From the NCBI RefSeq assembly GCF_947499695.1, contig NZ_CANMPQ010000004.1, forward strand, positions 167,292-231,291: a DNA stretch of 64,000 nt, given 5' to 3'. Below are positions 9,156 through 18,235 of the stretch, in pieces. How positions within the stretch are numbered: position 1 is the stretch's first letter; each line of letters starts with the position of its first letter. The DNA is from an uncultured Allomuricauda sp. GTDB taxonomy: Bacteria > Bacteroidota > Bacteroidia > Flavobacteriales > Flavobacteriaceae. The translations under genes were made by a program, and so were the position numbers. The notes under the pieces are model-generated. The model saw nothing but the letters and a program-made list of their open reading frames with translations, did not search any database and had not been told where the DNA came from.

Positions 9156-9695
9156 CTACACTGCTTTTTTGGTCACTTTATCTAAAAGTTCCAAACAAAC
9201 TTCAGCAATGATTTTTTCGTCGGAGTATAACTGATGCCCAAAATTGGGAACCACATGAAGTTCAGTTCCCATCTCATCTGCCCATTCATTTCCGGGGCGA
9301 AATTCGTCTTTGCCTCCATAAATTAAATTCGTGGGCACATCTGGCTTTTCATTTTCCAATCGTATTCTGGTAGGAGAAATTGCCGTCAGTGATTTCATAG
9401 GCAAACCTTTCAATGCGGCTTTCCATGCAATGGTACCTCCAGTACTGAATGCTAAATAATGACTCGCTTCATTTTCCTTTTTAAGCAAATGAGCAACTGC
9501 CGTATCAATTCCGCCGTCAACAAAAGCTTTGTGAATGTTTTCTTCCGTGGAAACAGGTGTATCTATATTGCCCAATTGTTGGCAATCATAAAATACGATA
9601 TCATAATATTGTTGTAGGTACCCAAAATAAGAAGTAATCCAGAGTCCTTTTTTTACCCCCCACATATCGGAGATGATAACAAGTTTTTCAGCCAT
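9156..9695 (-). CDS. Small alpha/beta-hydrolase-like protein
   Basis: A 179-residue cytoplasmic protein that looks like a compact alpha/beta hydrolase. It starts with a beta strand (EKLVIISDMWG), has the nucleophile-like turn AFSTGGTIAW (Ser in FSTGG), a late acidic turn in IYGGKDEFRP and a C-terminal His in VPNFGHQLYSDE. The substrate is unknown. The start at 9695 was chosen because the fold begins there and because a -7 element (TAATTTTG, 9797-9790) lies about 95 bases upstream; the frame itself extends to 9761. A perfect 16-base palindrome just upstream of that promoter suggests control by a regulator. Confidence 0.65.
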   Translation of the reverse strand: MAEKLVIISDMWGVKKGLWITSYFGYLQQYYDIVFYDCQQLGNIDTPVSTEENIHKAFVDGGIDTAVAHLLKKENEASHYLAFSTGGTIAWKAALKGLPMKSLTAISPTRIRLENEKPDVPTNLIYGGKDEFRPGNEWADEMGTELHVVPNFGHQLYSDEKIIAEVCLELLDKVTKKAV

Positions 9696-9789
9696 AACTT
9701 TACTAATATTCGGTTTATTAAGATGAGGGAACTCAAAATATCTGAACCAAACTTCAGTCATTAACGTTAAAAATCCTGATTTATTTGTC

Positions 9790-9797
9790 CAAAATTA
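9790..9797 (-). promoter_or_regulatory. -7 element for the small hydrolase gene
   Basis: Read on the minus strand the sequence is TAATTTTG, an exact TAnnTTTG match. There is no TTG at the -33 position, which would fit a promoter that needs an activator bound at the palindrome just upstream. Confidence 0.45.
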
Positions 9798-9825
9798 AAG
9801 ATTGTTCGATGAACGGCATTCATTT

Positions 9826-9841
9826 ACGAAAACGTTTTCGT
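9826..9841. promoter_or_regulatory. Perfect 16-bp palindromic operator candidate
   Basis: ACGAAAACGTTTTCGT is a perfect inverted repeat with a central CG, the form of a LacI/GalR-family operator. Its centre is roughly 50 bases upstream of the predicted transcription start of the small hydrolase gene (minus strand) and about 55 bases after the stop of the lipoprotein gene. No LacI-type regulator is encoded in the window. Confidence 0.5.
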
Positions 9842-9888
9842 TAATTTCTTCGAATATTGGTTAAAAGTGTCATTGTTGTTCCAAACTA

Positions 9889-10248
9889 TCAATACCCAAA
9901 GTCAATACCTCCCAAAGAAGGCCCTTCAATGATTAGATGAATTGTGCCAACTGTAATAACAGTAGCCACAGCCATTAAAAGACTTTTCCCTACTGAGAAC
10001 TTTCGTTTTTTCACCTCCCAAACATCCTTGTAGGCTATTTGAATTTCTCTCCCATCTGAAAGACCAACAATGCCAGTTTCGGTTAATCCAGTTATTTTCA
10101 CTTTAACATACTTGTCTTCGTCCCTATCTAATTTGAGTTTATATTTTTTGCCCACTACAAGCGGTTCTTTAGTGTTGTTTAAATTTTTATAGGAGTGACA
10201 ACTTTGTAGTAATAGACAAAGCAAAAAAGCAATACTAATGGTTCGCAT
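9889..10248 (-). CDS. Small lipoprotein, unknown function
   Basis: A 119-residue protein with a signal peptide and lipobox LQSC (Cys17). The middle has a small beta-barrel-like segment (KYKLKLDRDEDKYVKVKITG, then GLSDGREIQIAYKDVWEVKKRKFS) resembling the LSm/RNA-binding-like folds of short periplasmic proteins, and a single hydrophobic helix follows near residues 86-104. I do not recognise a named family. It is monocistronic by position, on the same strand as its neighbours, with about 100 bases of unannotated sequence upstream. Confidence 0.65.
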   Translation of the reverse strand: MRTISIAFLLCLLLQSCHSYKNLNNTKEPLVVGKKYKLKLDRDEDKYVKVKITGLTETGIVGLSDGREIQIAYKDVWEVKKRKFSVGKSLLMAVATVITVGTIHLIIEGPSLGGIDFGY

Positions 10249-10352
10249 GATTAAATTGTTTTTTGGTTACATTCAAAACTATTGGACCATGAGAAAAGAG
10301 ATGTCCTATAATCTCTCATTTGGAAAAATCCGGACGAATGCTACTTAGAAGA

Positions 10353-11462
10353 TTAACCTCGGTACTGTGATGGTGTTTTACCCGTTATCTTTTTGAATGA
10401 TTGGTAAAAAGTGGACTTTGAGTTGAAACCACATTCCAAACCTATGGCTACAATGGTGTAGGCTTCAAAGTCAGGGTCTTTTAATATTCTCTTTGATTCG
10501 TTTACCCTAAGCGTATTTATATAATCCGAAAAATGGAGTTGTTCTTCATTGATAACCTTGGATAAAGTACTCACACCAATTTGCAATGCTGATGCCACTG
10601 TATTCAAACTTAGATTGGGGTCTAGAAAAAGTTTGTTTTCAAGGATAAAAGAATCAAACTGATCAAAGGTGAACTTCCCACGGGTTTTTTTTGTCTCAGA
10701 CGAAAATACATTCTCCCCCTTATTAGGAGCAAGAATCGCCCTCAACGCTACTCTATCTTTTAGCAACCTATATCTGAAGAACGCTTTATAAGCCACCCAA
10801 TAAATCAATATCGAAGAAGTCAATCTTAAAGGATAATATGAATACGGAGGTTTTACTATGTGCAACACACTGTTAAGTAGGACTGCAATCCCCCAAAAAA
10901 GAAATACTAAAGCACCCCATCTTAAAAAGTGTACAATCCAAATAAGATTATCATAAACCAAAATTTCCGCATACTGCCCCCTATGTCTTTTAAGTAACAG
11001 AACACATTTAGTGTAGAGGTAAACGGAATAGACCAAGGTTAAGAAGTCCTCTAGAAGATTGTACTTATGCAGCAAATCTATCGGTGTAGTTTCTCCAATC
11101 ACGGAAACTATCAAGTACCATCGAATTGAAGATGCTACCAAGAAAAAGGCAATCCCTTGTTTTATCAAGTTGGACTTTTTACTTTCCATCCCCAGATAAT
11201 GTAGCAGAAATGTATAAAAGGCAGGTACGATAAGTATGTACCACGGTATTGTTAGGTAGGTTGATATATTGCCATACTCCAGAATGTTTTTATCAATCAA
11301 CCAGGACTGGAGGTTGTTCAAGGAAAGAAATATGACAAAAAGATTAAGGTAAAATATAGGTTTTTCAATTTTCCTTCGCATTGCAAACGTTACAAATACG
11401 AAGACAAAGCCCTGAATAGCCCCTACTATGAGAAAAAGATTAAAAATCGCCCTGAAATCCAT
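10353..11462 (-). CDS. Membrane-anchored AraC-family transcriptional regulator
   Basis: 369 residues. The first ~235 form six to seven hydrophobic segments, a membrane sensor domain; the C-terminal ~105 residues are an AraC-type double helix-turn-helix (SLNTVASALQIGVSTLSKVI, then IVAIGLECGFNSKSTFYQSFKKITGKTPSQYR). Such 7TM-AraC hybrids are common in flavobacteria and are thought to sense membrane or extracellular cues directly. It follows the GH3-like gene with a 16-base gap on the same strand, so the two are probably co-transcribed. Targets are unknown. Confidence 0.88.
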   Translation of the reverse strand: MDFRAIFNLFLIVGAIQGFVFVFVTFAMRRKIEKPIFYLNLFVIFLSLNNLQSWLIDKNILEYGNISTYLTIPWYILIVPAFYTFLLHYLGMESKKSNLIKQGIAFFLVASSIRWYLIVSVIGETTPIDLLHKYNLLEDFLTLVYSVYLYTKCVLLLKRHRGQYAEILVYDNLIWIVHFLRWGALVFLFWGIAVLLNSVLHIVKPPYSYYPLRLTSSILIYWVAYKAFFRYRLLKDRVALRAILAPNKGENVFSSETKKTRGKFTFDQFDSFILENKLFLDPNLSLNTVASALQIGVSTLSKVINEEQLHFSDYINTLRVNESKRILKDPDFEAYTIVAIGLECGFNSKSTFYQSFKKITGKTPSQYRG

Positions 11463-11478
11463 TGAGATCTCTTGAAAG

Positions 11479-12996
11479 TTAAGAAATCTCGTTCATTTGG
11501 AGTAATTCATCAATATAACCTCTTTCATTGGACAGTCTGGGAATCTTGTGCTGTCCGCCTAGTTTGTTCTTGGATTTTAACCAGTCATGAAACAGGTTTT
11601 GCCGTGCAACATGCACTTTGGGCATTCGAAGTGTAATATTATTATACCGTTTGGCCTCGTAGTCAGAATTCAGCGATTTTAGTGCATTGTCCAAAAACTC
11701 GGTAAAGTAGGCAACATCTTTTGGTGGTTTTCGAAACTCAATAATCCATTCATGGCCCCCTTTTTCGCTACCGTTCATAAAAATGGGCGCTGCAGTGTAA
11801 TCCATGATCTGAGCATCAGTTTTTTGGCAAATCTGGTTCAAGGCCTCCTCTGCATTCTCAATAATGAGTTCTTCACCAAAAGCATTAATAAAGTGCTTGG
11901 TACGCCCTGTAATTCGAATTCTATAAGGGTTTGTTGAAGTAAAACGTACCGTATCGCCAATCTTGTAACGCCATAAACCAGCATTGGTGGTGATGACTAT
12001 GGCATAATTTACTCCTGTTTTAACTTCCCAAAGTGGAATGGCTTTTTCTTCTTTTCCATAGGAATCCATGGGTATGAATTCATAAAAAATACCATAATCC
12101 AACATTAAGAGGAGGTCCTGGGAATTATTCCTATCCTGAATCCCAAAAAATCCCTCTGAGGCATTGTATGTTTCGTAGTAATTGAAGTTTTTCCTGGGCA
12201 ATAATTTCTTATACTGATCTCTATAGGGTGCAAAACTCACTCCTCCATGAAAATATACTTCAAGGTTTTCCCAAATTTCAAACAAGTGGTTTTTACCCGT
12301 TTTTTCCAATACATCATTCAGTAATACCAACATCCATGAAGGAACACCTGCCAAGCTGGTCACATTTTCCTGAATACTCTCATCGATAATGGCTTTTAAC
12401 TTGGGTTCCCAATCACTCATTAACGATACCTTGTTACCCGGAGTACTACTATATTCGGCCCAAAGCGGCATATTATCAATTAGAATAGCAGAAAGGTCGC
12501 CGAAAAACGTCCCATTATCTTCATACAACTTTTTGCTACCCCCAAGCCTCAAACTCTTTCCAGTAAAAAGTTGGGAATTCTCATTGTTGTTAAGATATAA
12601 GCAAAGTAAATCCTTACTGGATTTATAATGACAATCTTCCAGAGCTTCAGTGCTTACGGGAATAAACTTACTCTTCGCATTGGTCGTACCACTGCTTTTG
12701 GCAAACCATTTTATCGCCGTGGGCCAAAACAGATTTTGTTCTCCACGTCGACTTCGTTCAATCAAATCCGCTATACCCTCATAGTTTACAATGGGCACTC
12801 TGTTTGCAAAATCCTCATACTTTTCAATGTCATTAAACCCATACTGTTTTCCAAGCATGGTATCTTTTGAAAAATCAACCAAATGCTGTAAAACTTCACT
12901 TTGCACATCCAACGGGTATTTCAAAAAAAGCTCAATTTGGTGATAGCGCTTTTTAAGTAACCAAGAAGCTATGGAATTGAATAAAGGTATTGGCAT
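11479..12996 (-). CDS. GH3 auxin-responsive-promoter family adenylating enzyme
   Basis: A 505-residue member of the GH3 branch of the ANL adenylating superfamily. Motifs: SSGTTNAKSKFIPVS (P-loop-like AMP-binding motif, about residues 103-117), YETYNASEGFF (motif 2, around 272-282), LWRYKIGDTVRF (motif 3, around 342-353) and the C-terminal cap. Plant homologues join amino acids to jasmonate or auxin; bacterial members have no settled substrate. It is the first gene of a probable operon with the AraC-type regulator. Confidence 0.9.
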   Translation of the reverse strand: MPIPLFNSIASWLLKKRYHQIELFLKYPLDVQSEVLQHLVDFSKDTMLGKQYGFNDIEKYEDFANRVPIVNYEGIADLIERSRRGEQNLFWPTAIKWFAKSSGTTNAKSKFIPVSTEALEDCHYKSSKDLLCLYLNNNENSQLFTGKSLRLGGSKKLYEDNGTFFGDLSAILIDNMPLWAEYSSTPGNKVSLMSDWEPKLKAIIDESIQENVTSLAGVPSWMLVLLNDVLEKTGKNHLFEIWENLEVYFHGGVSFAPYRDQYKKLLPRKNFNYYETYNASEGFFGIQDRNNSQDLLLMLDYGIFYEFIPMDSYGKEEKAIPLWEVKTGVNYAIVITTNAGLWRYKIGDTVRFTSTNPYRIRITGRTKHFINAFGEELIIENAEEALNQICQKTDAQIMDYTAAPIFMNGSEKGGHEWIIEFRKPPKDVAYFTEFLDNALKSLNSDYEAKRYNNITLRMPKVHVARQNLFHDWLKSKNKLGGQHKIPRLSNERGYIDELLQMNEIS

Positions 12997-13096
12997 TTTT
13001 AGGTATCTTTAACCTATAATGAGGTTGGGTCTTATAGCTAAAATAGGTCATCTTGCCTTCATTTTCAAATCAGTCTAAAAACATATCAATTCCGCC

Positions 13097-13891
13097 ATGC
13101 TTTACGAAGGTGTTCTCCGCAAAATGCAAACCGAATTAGGGAATCCTATCCAATATTATCTCGTTTTTGAAAACGATTTTTTAAACATGAACCAGCTTTT
13201 GGACAAGGAAATACAAATCGATTTCATTAAATATCAATGTCTGAATTGCGGAAGGGAAAGACCTATCTATCGACAAGGTTTTTGCAAATCTTGTTTTTAT
13301 GAATCTCCGGCTGCAGGGGATTGGATCATGAAGCCTGAATTGAGCACAGCCCATTTAGGCAAGGAAGACCGTGATTTGGAATATGAGAAAAAAGCGCAGC
13401 TACAACCACATATTGTCTATCTGGCCAATAGCAGTAACGTAAAGGTTGGGGTAACCAGAAAATCCCAGGTCCCGACTCGGTGGATAGACCAAGGAGCTCA
13501 TGAAGCTATCGAAATTGTCGAAGTGCCCAACAGATACTTGGCAGGCATCACCGAGGTAGCGCTAAAAGCTCATGTAAGCGACAAGACCAGCTGGCGTAAA
13601 ATGCTCACCAATAGCATAGAAGATGTTAATCTTGTGGATTGGAGAAATAAGCTCAAGTCCAGTGTTCCAGAAGAGGCATCTGATTATTTCATCGATTCAA
13701 ACACCGAGACACACATGGATTTTCCAGTGTTGCAATATCCCGAAAAAGTCAAGAGTCTTAATTTGGAGAAGACACCAAGTTACACCGGAGTCCTGAAGGG
13801 TGTAAAGGGTCAATATTTGATTTTTGAAGATAGCACTGTGTTCAATGTCAGAGGTAGTGAAGGGTACTATGTTGGTATAGGTATTAAGTAA
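13097..13891 (+). CDS. DUF2797 zinc-ribbon protein
   Basis: 264 residues with a four-cysteine zinc site (Cys48, Cys51, Cys63, Cys66 in CLNCG and FCKSC), then a segment HIVYLANSSNVKVGVTRK reminiscent of a GIY-YIG-like core, as in DUF2797 proteins. Its function is not known. It begins a co-directional set with the metallo-beta-lactamase (24-base gap) and the EEP protein (25-base gap), divergent from the GH3 gene. It is probably cytoplasmic, with no signal peptide. Confidence 0.85.
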   Translation: MLYEGVLRKMQTELGNPIQYYLVFENDFLNMNQLLDKEIQIDFIKYQCLNCGRERPIYRQGFCKSCFYESPAAGDWIMKPELSTAHLGKEDRDLEYEKKAQLQPHIVYLANSSNVKVGVTRKSQVPTRWIDQGAHEAIEIVEVPNRYLAGITEVALKAHVSDKTSWRKMLTNSIEDVNLVDWRNKLKSSVPEEASDYFIDSNTETHMDFPVLQYPEKVKSLNLEKTPSYTGVLKGVKGQYLIFEDSTVFNVRGSEGYYVGIGIK

Positions 13892-13915
13892 TTTCATCTC
13901 TGTATATCACTTTAA

Positions 13916-14659
13916 ATGAAAAAAGCACTTTTCTTTTTCACTTCTTTGGCCCTACTCTATAGCTGTTCTAATAAAAACAAACAGCCCAAACCCTATCAAA
14001 CGGATAATTTAAAGGTCGAACCCATAAGTAGTCATAATATTTTTGCGCATATCTCTTACTTGCAAACCGATGATTTTGGAAAGGTGGGATGCAATGGTAT
14101 GGTTTATTTCAATGAAGATGAAGCAATAGTATTTGACACTCCTACCAATAACATGGCTTCAAAGGAGCTTATCGAATGGATTGAAAAAGAGCAGAAAAAG
14201 AAAATTGTGGCCGTGGTAGTTACCCATTTTCATGAGGATTGTTGGGGTGGACTTGATCAATTTCATGGAAGCAACATAAAATCATATGGCAGCCAAGAAA
14301 CCATTTCTTTACTCAAACAAAAAGGATTGGAGCTTTTACCCAAAAACGATTTCAAGGACAGTATTGAAATTAAGGTCGGTTCCGCATCAGCTCTTGTAAA
14401 ACATTTCGGTGCGGGCCATACCATAGATAATGTGGTTGGGTATGCTTCAGAAGAAAAGGCTCTTTTTGGTGGTTGTCTTATTAAATCAGTGAACGCCAGC
14501 AAGGGCAATCTAGAAGATGCCGACGTTTCTGAATGGTCTACCACAGTTAAAAAAATAAAACAAGAGTTTCCAGATTTGGAAATTGTAATCCCCGGACATG
14601 GTAAAAGCGGAGGGATAGAACTTTTGGATTATACCATTCAATTGTTCGAGCGATATTAA
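13916..14659 (+). CDS. Subclass B1 metallo-beta-lactamase, lipoprotein
   Basis: A 247-residue zinc hydrolase with a lipoprotein signal (YSC near residue 17). The whole B1 zinc set is visible: His104-x-His106-x-Asp108 in THFHEDCWGG, His168 in GAGHTIDN, Cys187 in GGCLIKS and His228 in IPGHGKSGG. The block GNLEDADVSEW after the Cys is also typical of B1 enzymes. It is predicted to open beta-lactam rings in the periplasm while anchored in a membrane. Activity and spectrum cannot be read from the sequence, and a closely related non-lactamase function cannot be excluded. Confidence 0.85.
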   Translation: MKKALFFFTSLALLYSCSNKNKQPKPYQTDNLKVEPISSHNIFAHISYLQTDDFGKVGCNGMVYFNEDEAIVFDTPTNNMASKELIEWIEKEQKKKIVAVVVTHFHEDCWGGLDQFHGSNIKSYGSQETISLLKQKGLELLPKNDFKDSIEIKVGSASALVKHFGAGHTIDNVVGYASEEKALFGGCLIKSVNASKGNLEDADVSEWSTTVKKIKQEFPDLEIVIPGHGKSGGIELLDYTIQLFERY

Positions 14660-14684
14660 GTTGAAAAAACCAAAATAAACAAAC

Positions 14685-15509
14685 GTGAGAAAAGAGTTGA
14701 TTCTTACCATCATACTGTTGGCAGGCATAAGTCTAAATGCCCAAAAATCCATAATGACCTACAATATTCGCTATAACAATCCAGGAGATAAGGAAAATTG
14801 GTGGGAAAATCGCAAACAAGAAGTTGCAGATTTAATACAGCACTATAACCCCGATATTTTAGGGATTCAGGAAGGTTTACATGACCAGGTGACCTATTTG
14901 GGCAACACCCTGGAAAATTTCAGTTTTGTTGGTGTAGGACGAGATGATGGAAAACAAAAAGGTGAATACGCAGCAATTTTCTTCAACAAGAAGAATTTGG
15001 AATTGGTCAACACCAAAACTTATTGGCTTTCTGAAACGCCGGATAGGATTTCTGTGGGATGGGATGCTTCTATGGAGCGAATTGTGACCTATGCCAAATT
15101 CAAGGACAAAGGCACCAAAAAAATAACCCATGTGTTCAATTGTCACTATGACCATATCGGGAAGCTAGCAAGGGAAAATTCCTCAAAACTAGTCCTTGAG
15201 CTTATAAAAAAAATGGGAATTGCCAATGAGCGTGTTGCCGTTATTGGGGATTTAAATAGTCATCCCGAAGAAAGTCCAATTCAAATCTTGAAAACACAAC
15301 TGCAAGATGGATATGAAATCAGCGTAGCCTCAGCCTATGGCCCTGTAGGAACCTTTAATGGCTTCAATCCAAATGAAAAGCTCACGAGAAGAATAGACTA
15401 CATTCTAACCAAAAATTTGAAGGTTGAAACTTTTCGCACCATTGACGACCGGAGAAAGAATGGATTGTATCCTTCAGACCACCTTCCTGTCCTCGTTACT
15501 TTGGATTAG
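14685..15509 (+). CDS. Endonuclease/exonuclease/phosphatase family protein, secreted
   Basis: 274 residues from a GTG start. A signal peptide (to about residue 19, LNAQ) is followed by an EEP/DNase I-like fold: MTYNIRYNN (Asn metal ligand), GIQEGLHDQ (catalytic Glu), FNCHYDH, VIGDLNSHPEESP and the closing SDHLPV with the catalytic Asp-His. Substrates of this family range from DNA to phospholipids and inositol phosphates, and the periplasmic location favours a phosphodiesterase. Its stop overlaps the convergent AsmA gene by four bases. Confidence 0.88.
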   Translation: MRKELILTIILLAGISLNAQKSIMTYNIRYNNPGDKENWWENRKQEVADLIQHYNPDILGIQEGLHDQVTYLGNTLENFSFVGVGRDDGKQKGEYAAIFFNKKNLELVNTKTYWLSETPDRISVGWDASMERIVTYAKFKDKGTKKITHVFNCHYDHIGKLARENSSKLVLELIKKMGIANERVAVIGDLNSHPEESPIQILKTQLQDGYEISVASAYGPVGTFNGFNPNEKLTRRIDYILTKNLKVETFRTIDDRRKNGLYPSDHLPVLVTLD

Positions 15510-18196
15510 TTATTGACCGTATCCTTTTTCTTTTTACCCAATAGACCACCCAAGATGGATTTTGCGGTATTTTTTACCGGATCTTCAGAATTGGTGGAAT
15601 CTTTGGTCTGAGTACTATCCTTTTTTCCTCCCAAAAGGGTTCCAAGAGCCTCTTTGACACCTGAAGAACTTGTTTGGGTAGAATCCTTATCATCCTTGGC
15701 AAATACATCTGATAATAAATCCTTGGCCGTGTCCTTACCCTGGTTTAACAATTTCTGCTTTTGAATCTCCACCAATTGTTTTGTCAATTTGGAAACTCCA
15801 GAGCTCAAATCTGTGGTTACATTCGGATTTGTGTAGTTTCCTCCAATATTAGCCACCACAGGAATGGTCAAATCCTTTAAACTATCATCATCCATTTTAG
15901 CAATCAAATTGTTCACATCATTGCCCAAATATTTGGCCGGGACATCCAAGGTTGCTGAGTACTGCAACTGTTTATCAAACGTATGGCTTCCATCCACATT
16001 TACAGCTATATCCTTATACTTTAGAGCAAATGGTTTTACCTTTACAGAACCATTGTCAAAACTCAATGCGGTTTTTAAATCGCTTAAATCTAAATCGTCA
16101 GTGTTTAAAAAGTTAAGTTTGGAACTCATTGCAGACAGCAAAGGTGCGTTTTCCGCTTTTACCTTTGTTGATAACAGCTCTGCCAAAACATCACCGGAAA
16201 TAGAAGCCAAATTGGGTGTAAAATCTTCTTTTAAATTTCCTGATATTTTGATATCCGAATTGAGTTTTCCCTGAAGGGCATTCGCCAATGGAGCTAACAC
16301 CTTAAATAATTCCAAGGAGGAAAAAGATTCTCCAATATTAAAATTGTTCATTCCTAAATCCATGTTGAAGGTCGATGTATCTTCTTTGGTAGAAACCGAA
16401 CCTGATACCCCTAAAGTCCCTCCGAACAAATCGGATTTCAAGTTTTGGACTGTTGCGGTTTCATCTTTAATGACCAATTTCCCCTGAACATTTTTCAGTT
16501 GGAGGTTATCATATAGCACGGTTCCTGCAGTAGCATCAATGGTGCAATCCAAAAAAGACGGAATCTTAATACGTTCCTCTCCTTCTGAACCAGTATCGCT
16601 GGTCTCTTCTTCAGAACTTTCCTCCTCTACCATAAAATCGTTTAGGGCAAAAGTATTTGAGACGAGCGAAAAGTTACCCTCAATATTTTCGTTATTGAAC
16701 ACAAAACCGAGCAGATTCGACAGAGTTCCCGTAGCATCAAAATCGGTTTGTCCTGTTTTACCTTTAAAAGAATTTAATGAAACCGTCTCCGGAGTAAAAT
16801 CCACAGCAGCTGAGCTAATAGCTACGGAATTTTTCAATTCCTCAGACTTATACTCAAAATTAGAAACCGCTAAATTGCCATTGGTCTTCGTATTTTGATA
16901 CTGATTGTTTTCCAAGCTGGCCATATCAAAAGAAGTAGTGACATCAGCTACCAAGATCCCTTTCAAATTATAGTCGGAAGGCATAGGATACGCTTTGGAA
17001 ATGTTCTCCAGGTTCATTTTTCCATCCAAATGTGCATTCACCTTGGTATTGCCCATCAAATCATTGATTCTGGACTTTAAACTAAACTTATCCTGGTCAA
17101 TGGTAAAAGTGGCATTCTTAATGTTGACATAGGTGTCCTCAGCAACCCCTGTTTGATTGTTGATTTCAGTGTCGATATATACATTTTGAACCGATTTTGG
17201 CAAATCGGGATACTTAAAAGAGGCGTTTTCTGAATTTATTTGAATGTTGAAAGTGGGAATATGTTCTTCATCAACAATGCCCTTGAACTGTCCAGCCACC
17301 TCAAAATTACCAGTGGTTTGTACATCTTCTATATTCTTGGAATAAACTTCCGGAATCACAGCCAAAAAGTTTTTGAAGTCGGAAGAAGGCGTTTTGAAGT
17401 TAATATCCACTTCCTGACTCTCATCATTTACCTGTACAAATCCATCAAAGACTAAAGACAACTGGTTGATCATTACTTTATTTTCCAAAAATGAATATTT
17501 GTTTTGTGCCAAATCAATCCCTATTAAGGCATCCAAAAACAATTTGTTGTTGTTTAGGTATTTAACGCTATCCAGTTCAAAAGAGACCAAAGCATCCGTC
17601 ATCGTTTTAAGCTCAGATTTCTCCAATGAAAGGTCACCCGCACCAGAATGATTTAGCTCCGAGATTGTCAAGTGCATTCCACTGACCAAATCAGCGTATG
17701 TGATTTCAGAATTGGTAATTTCATAAGCATCCATCGCCAAGGTGAAATTTGCACCTTCTTCACTTTCAGCAGCACTTGCGGTTTCATCGGAGGTTTTGCC
17801 AATGTCATAATTGGCATTTTCCGATTCGTCCACTTTTATATGAAGTTTTGCTCCATCCACTTTCAGGCTTTTGATGGTTATCGGTTCTTCAGCCGTTTTG
17901 AACAATTCATTAATTGACATCTTTAATGCAATCTGGTCGGAGGCAAATAAGGTATCACCCTCAAAATGAGCATTATTTACCAAGGATAATTGTTCCAATT
18001 CAACGTGGGCATTGGGAAAACTTTTAATCAAGCTCAAACTTGCATTTTCAAAATCCAAGGTCGCATTGATGTTATTGTTGACTTTATTTTTGATGATATC
18101 GGCTATCTTTCCCTCAAGTAACATGGGCAAGGCAATTAGCAACGAAATCAAGACAAGTAGGGTTATGCCAATGATTTTTAAGGCTTTAGTTCTCAT
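15506..18196 (-). CDS. AsmA-family protein
   Basis: 896 residues: one N-terminal membrane anchor (about 7-26), then a long beta-rich periplasmic region with the AsmA N-terminal pattern LDFENASLSLIKSFPNAHVELEQLSLVN (about 46-73) and a C-terminal DUF3971-like repeat region. AsmA-like proteins are bridge-like lipid-transfer proteins between the inner and outer membranes. An insert near residue 540 is Glu/Ser-rich. The C-terminus is a Lys/Asp/Ser-rich low-complexity tail repeating the KDST motif. It lies 39 bases after the transporter gene on the same strand and may be the third gene of a sppA operon. Confidence 0.87.
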   Translation of the reverse strand: MRTKALKIIGITLLVLISLLIALPMLLEGKIADIIKNKVNNNINATLDFENASLSLIKSFPNAHVELEQLSLVNNAHFEGDTLFASDQIALKMSINELFKTAEEPITIKSLKVDGAKLHIKVDESENANYDIGKTSDETASAAESEEGANFTLAMDAYEITNSEITYADLVSGMHLTISELNHSGAGDLSLEKSELKTMTDALVSFELDSVKYLNNNKLFLDALIGIDLAQNKYSFLENKVMINQLSLVFDGFVQVNDESQEVDINFKTPSSDFKNFLAVIPEVYSKNIEDVQTTGNFEVAGQFKGIVDEEHIPTFNIQINSENASFKYPDLPKSVQNVYIDTEINNQTGVAEDTYVNIKNATFTIDQDKFSLKSRINDLMGNTKVNAHLDGKMNLENISKAYPMPSDYNLKGILVADVTTSFDMASLENNQYQNTKTNGNLAVSNFEYKSEELKNSVAISSAAVDFTPETVSLNSFKGKTGQTDFDATGTLSNLLGFVFNNENIEGNFSLVSNTFALNDFMVEEESSEEETSDTGSEGEERIKIPSFLDCTIDATAGTVLYDNLQLKNVQGKLVIKDETATVQNLKSDLFGGTLGVSGSVSTKEDTSTFNMDLGMNNFNIGESFSSLELFKVLAPLANALQGKLNSDIKISGNLKEDFTPNLASISGDVLAELLSTKVKAENAPLLSAMSSKLNFLNTDDLDLSDLKTALSFDNGSVKVKPFALKYKDIAVNVDGSHTFDKQLQYSATLDVPAKYLGNDVNNLIAKMDDDSLKDLTIPVVANIGGNYTNPNVTTDLSSGVSKLTKQLVEIQKQKLLNQGKDTAKDLLSDVFAKDDKDSTQTSSSGVKEALGTLLGGKKDSTQTKDSTNSEDPVKNTAKSILGGLLGKKKKDTVNN

Positions 18197-18235
18197 AATT
18201 TGGGCGTTTATAACGACAAAATAAGCAAGAAGAGT

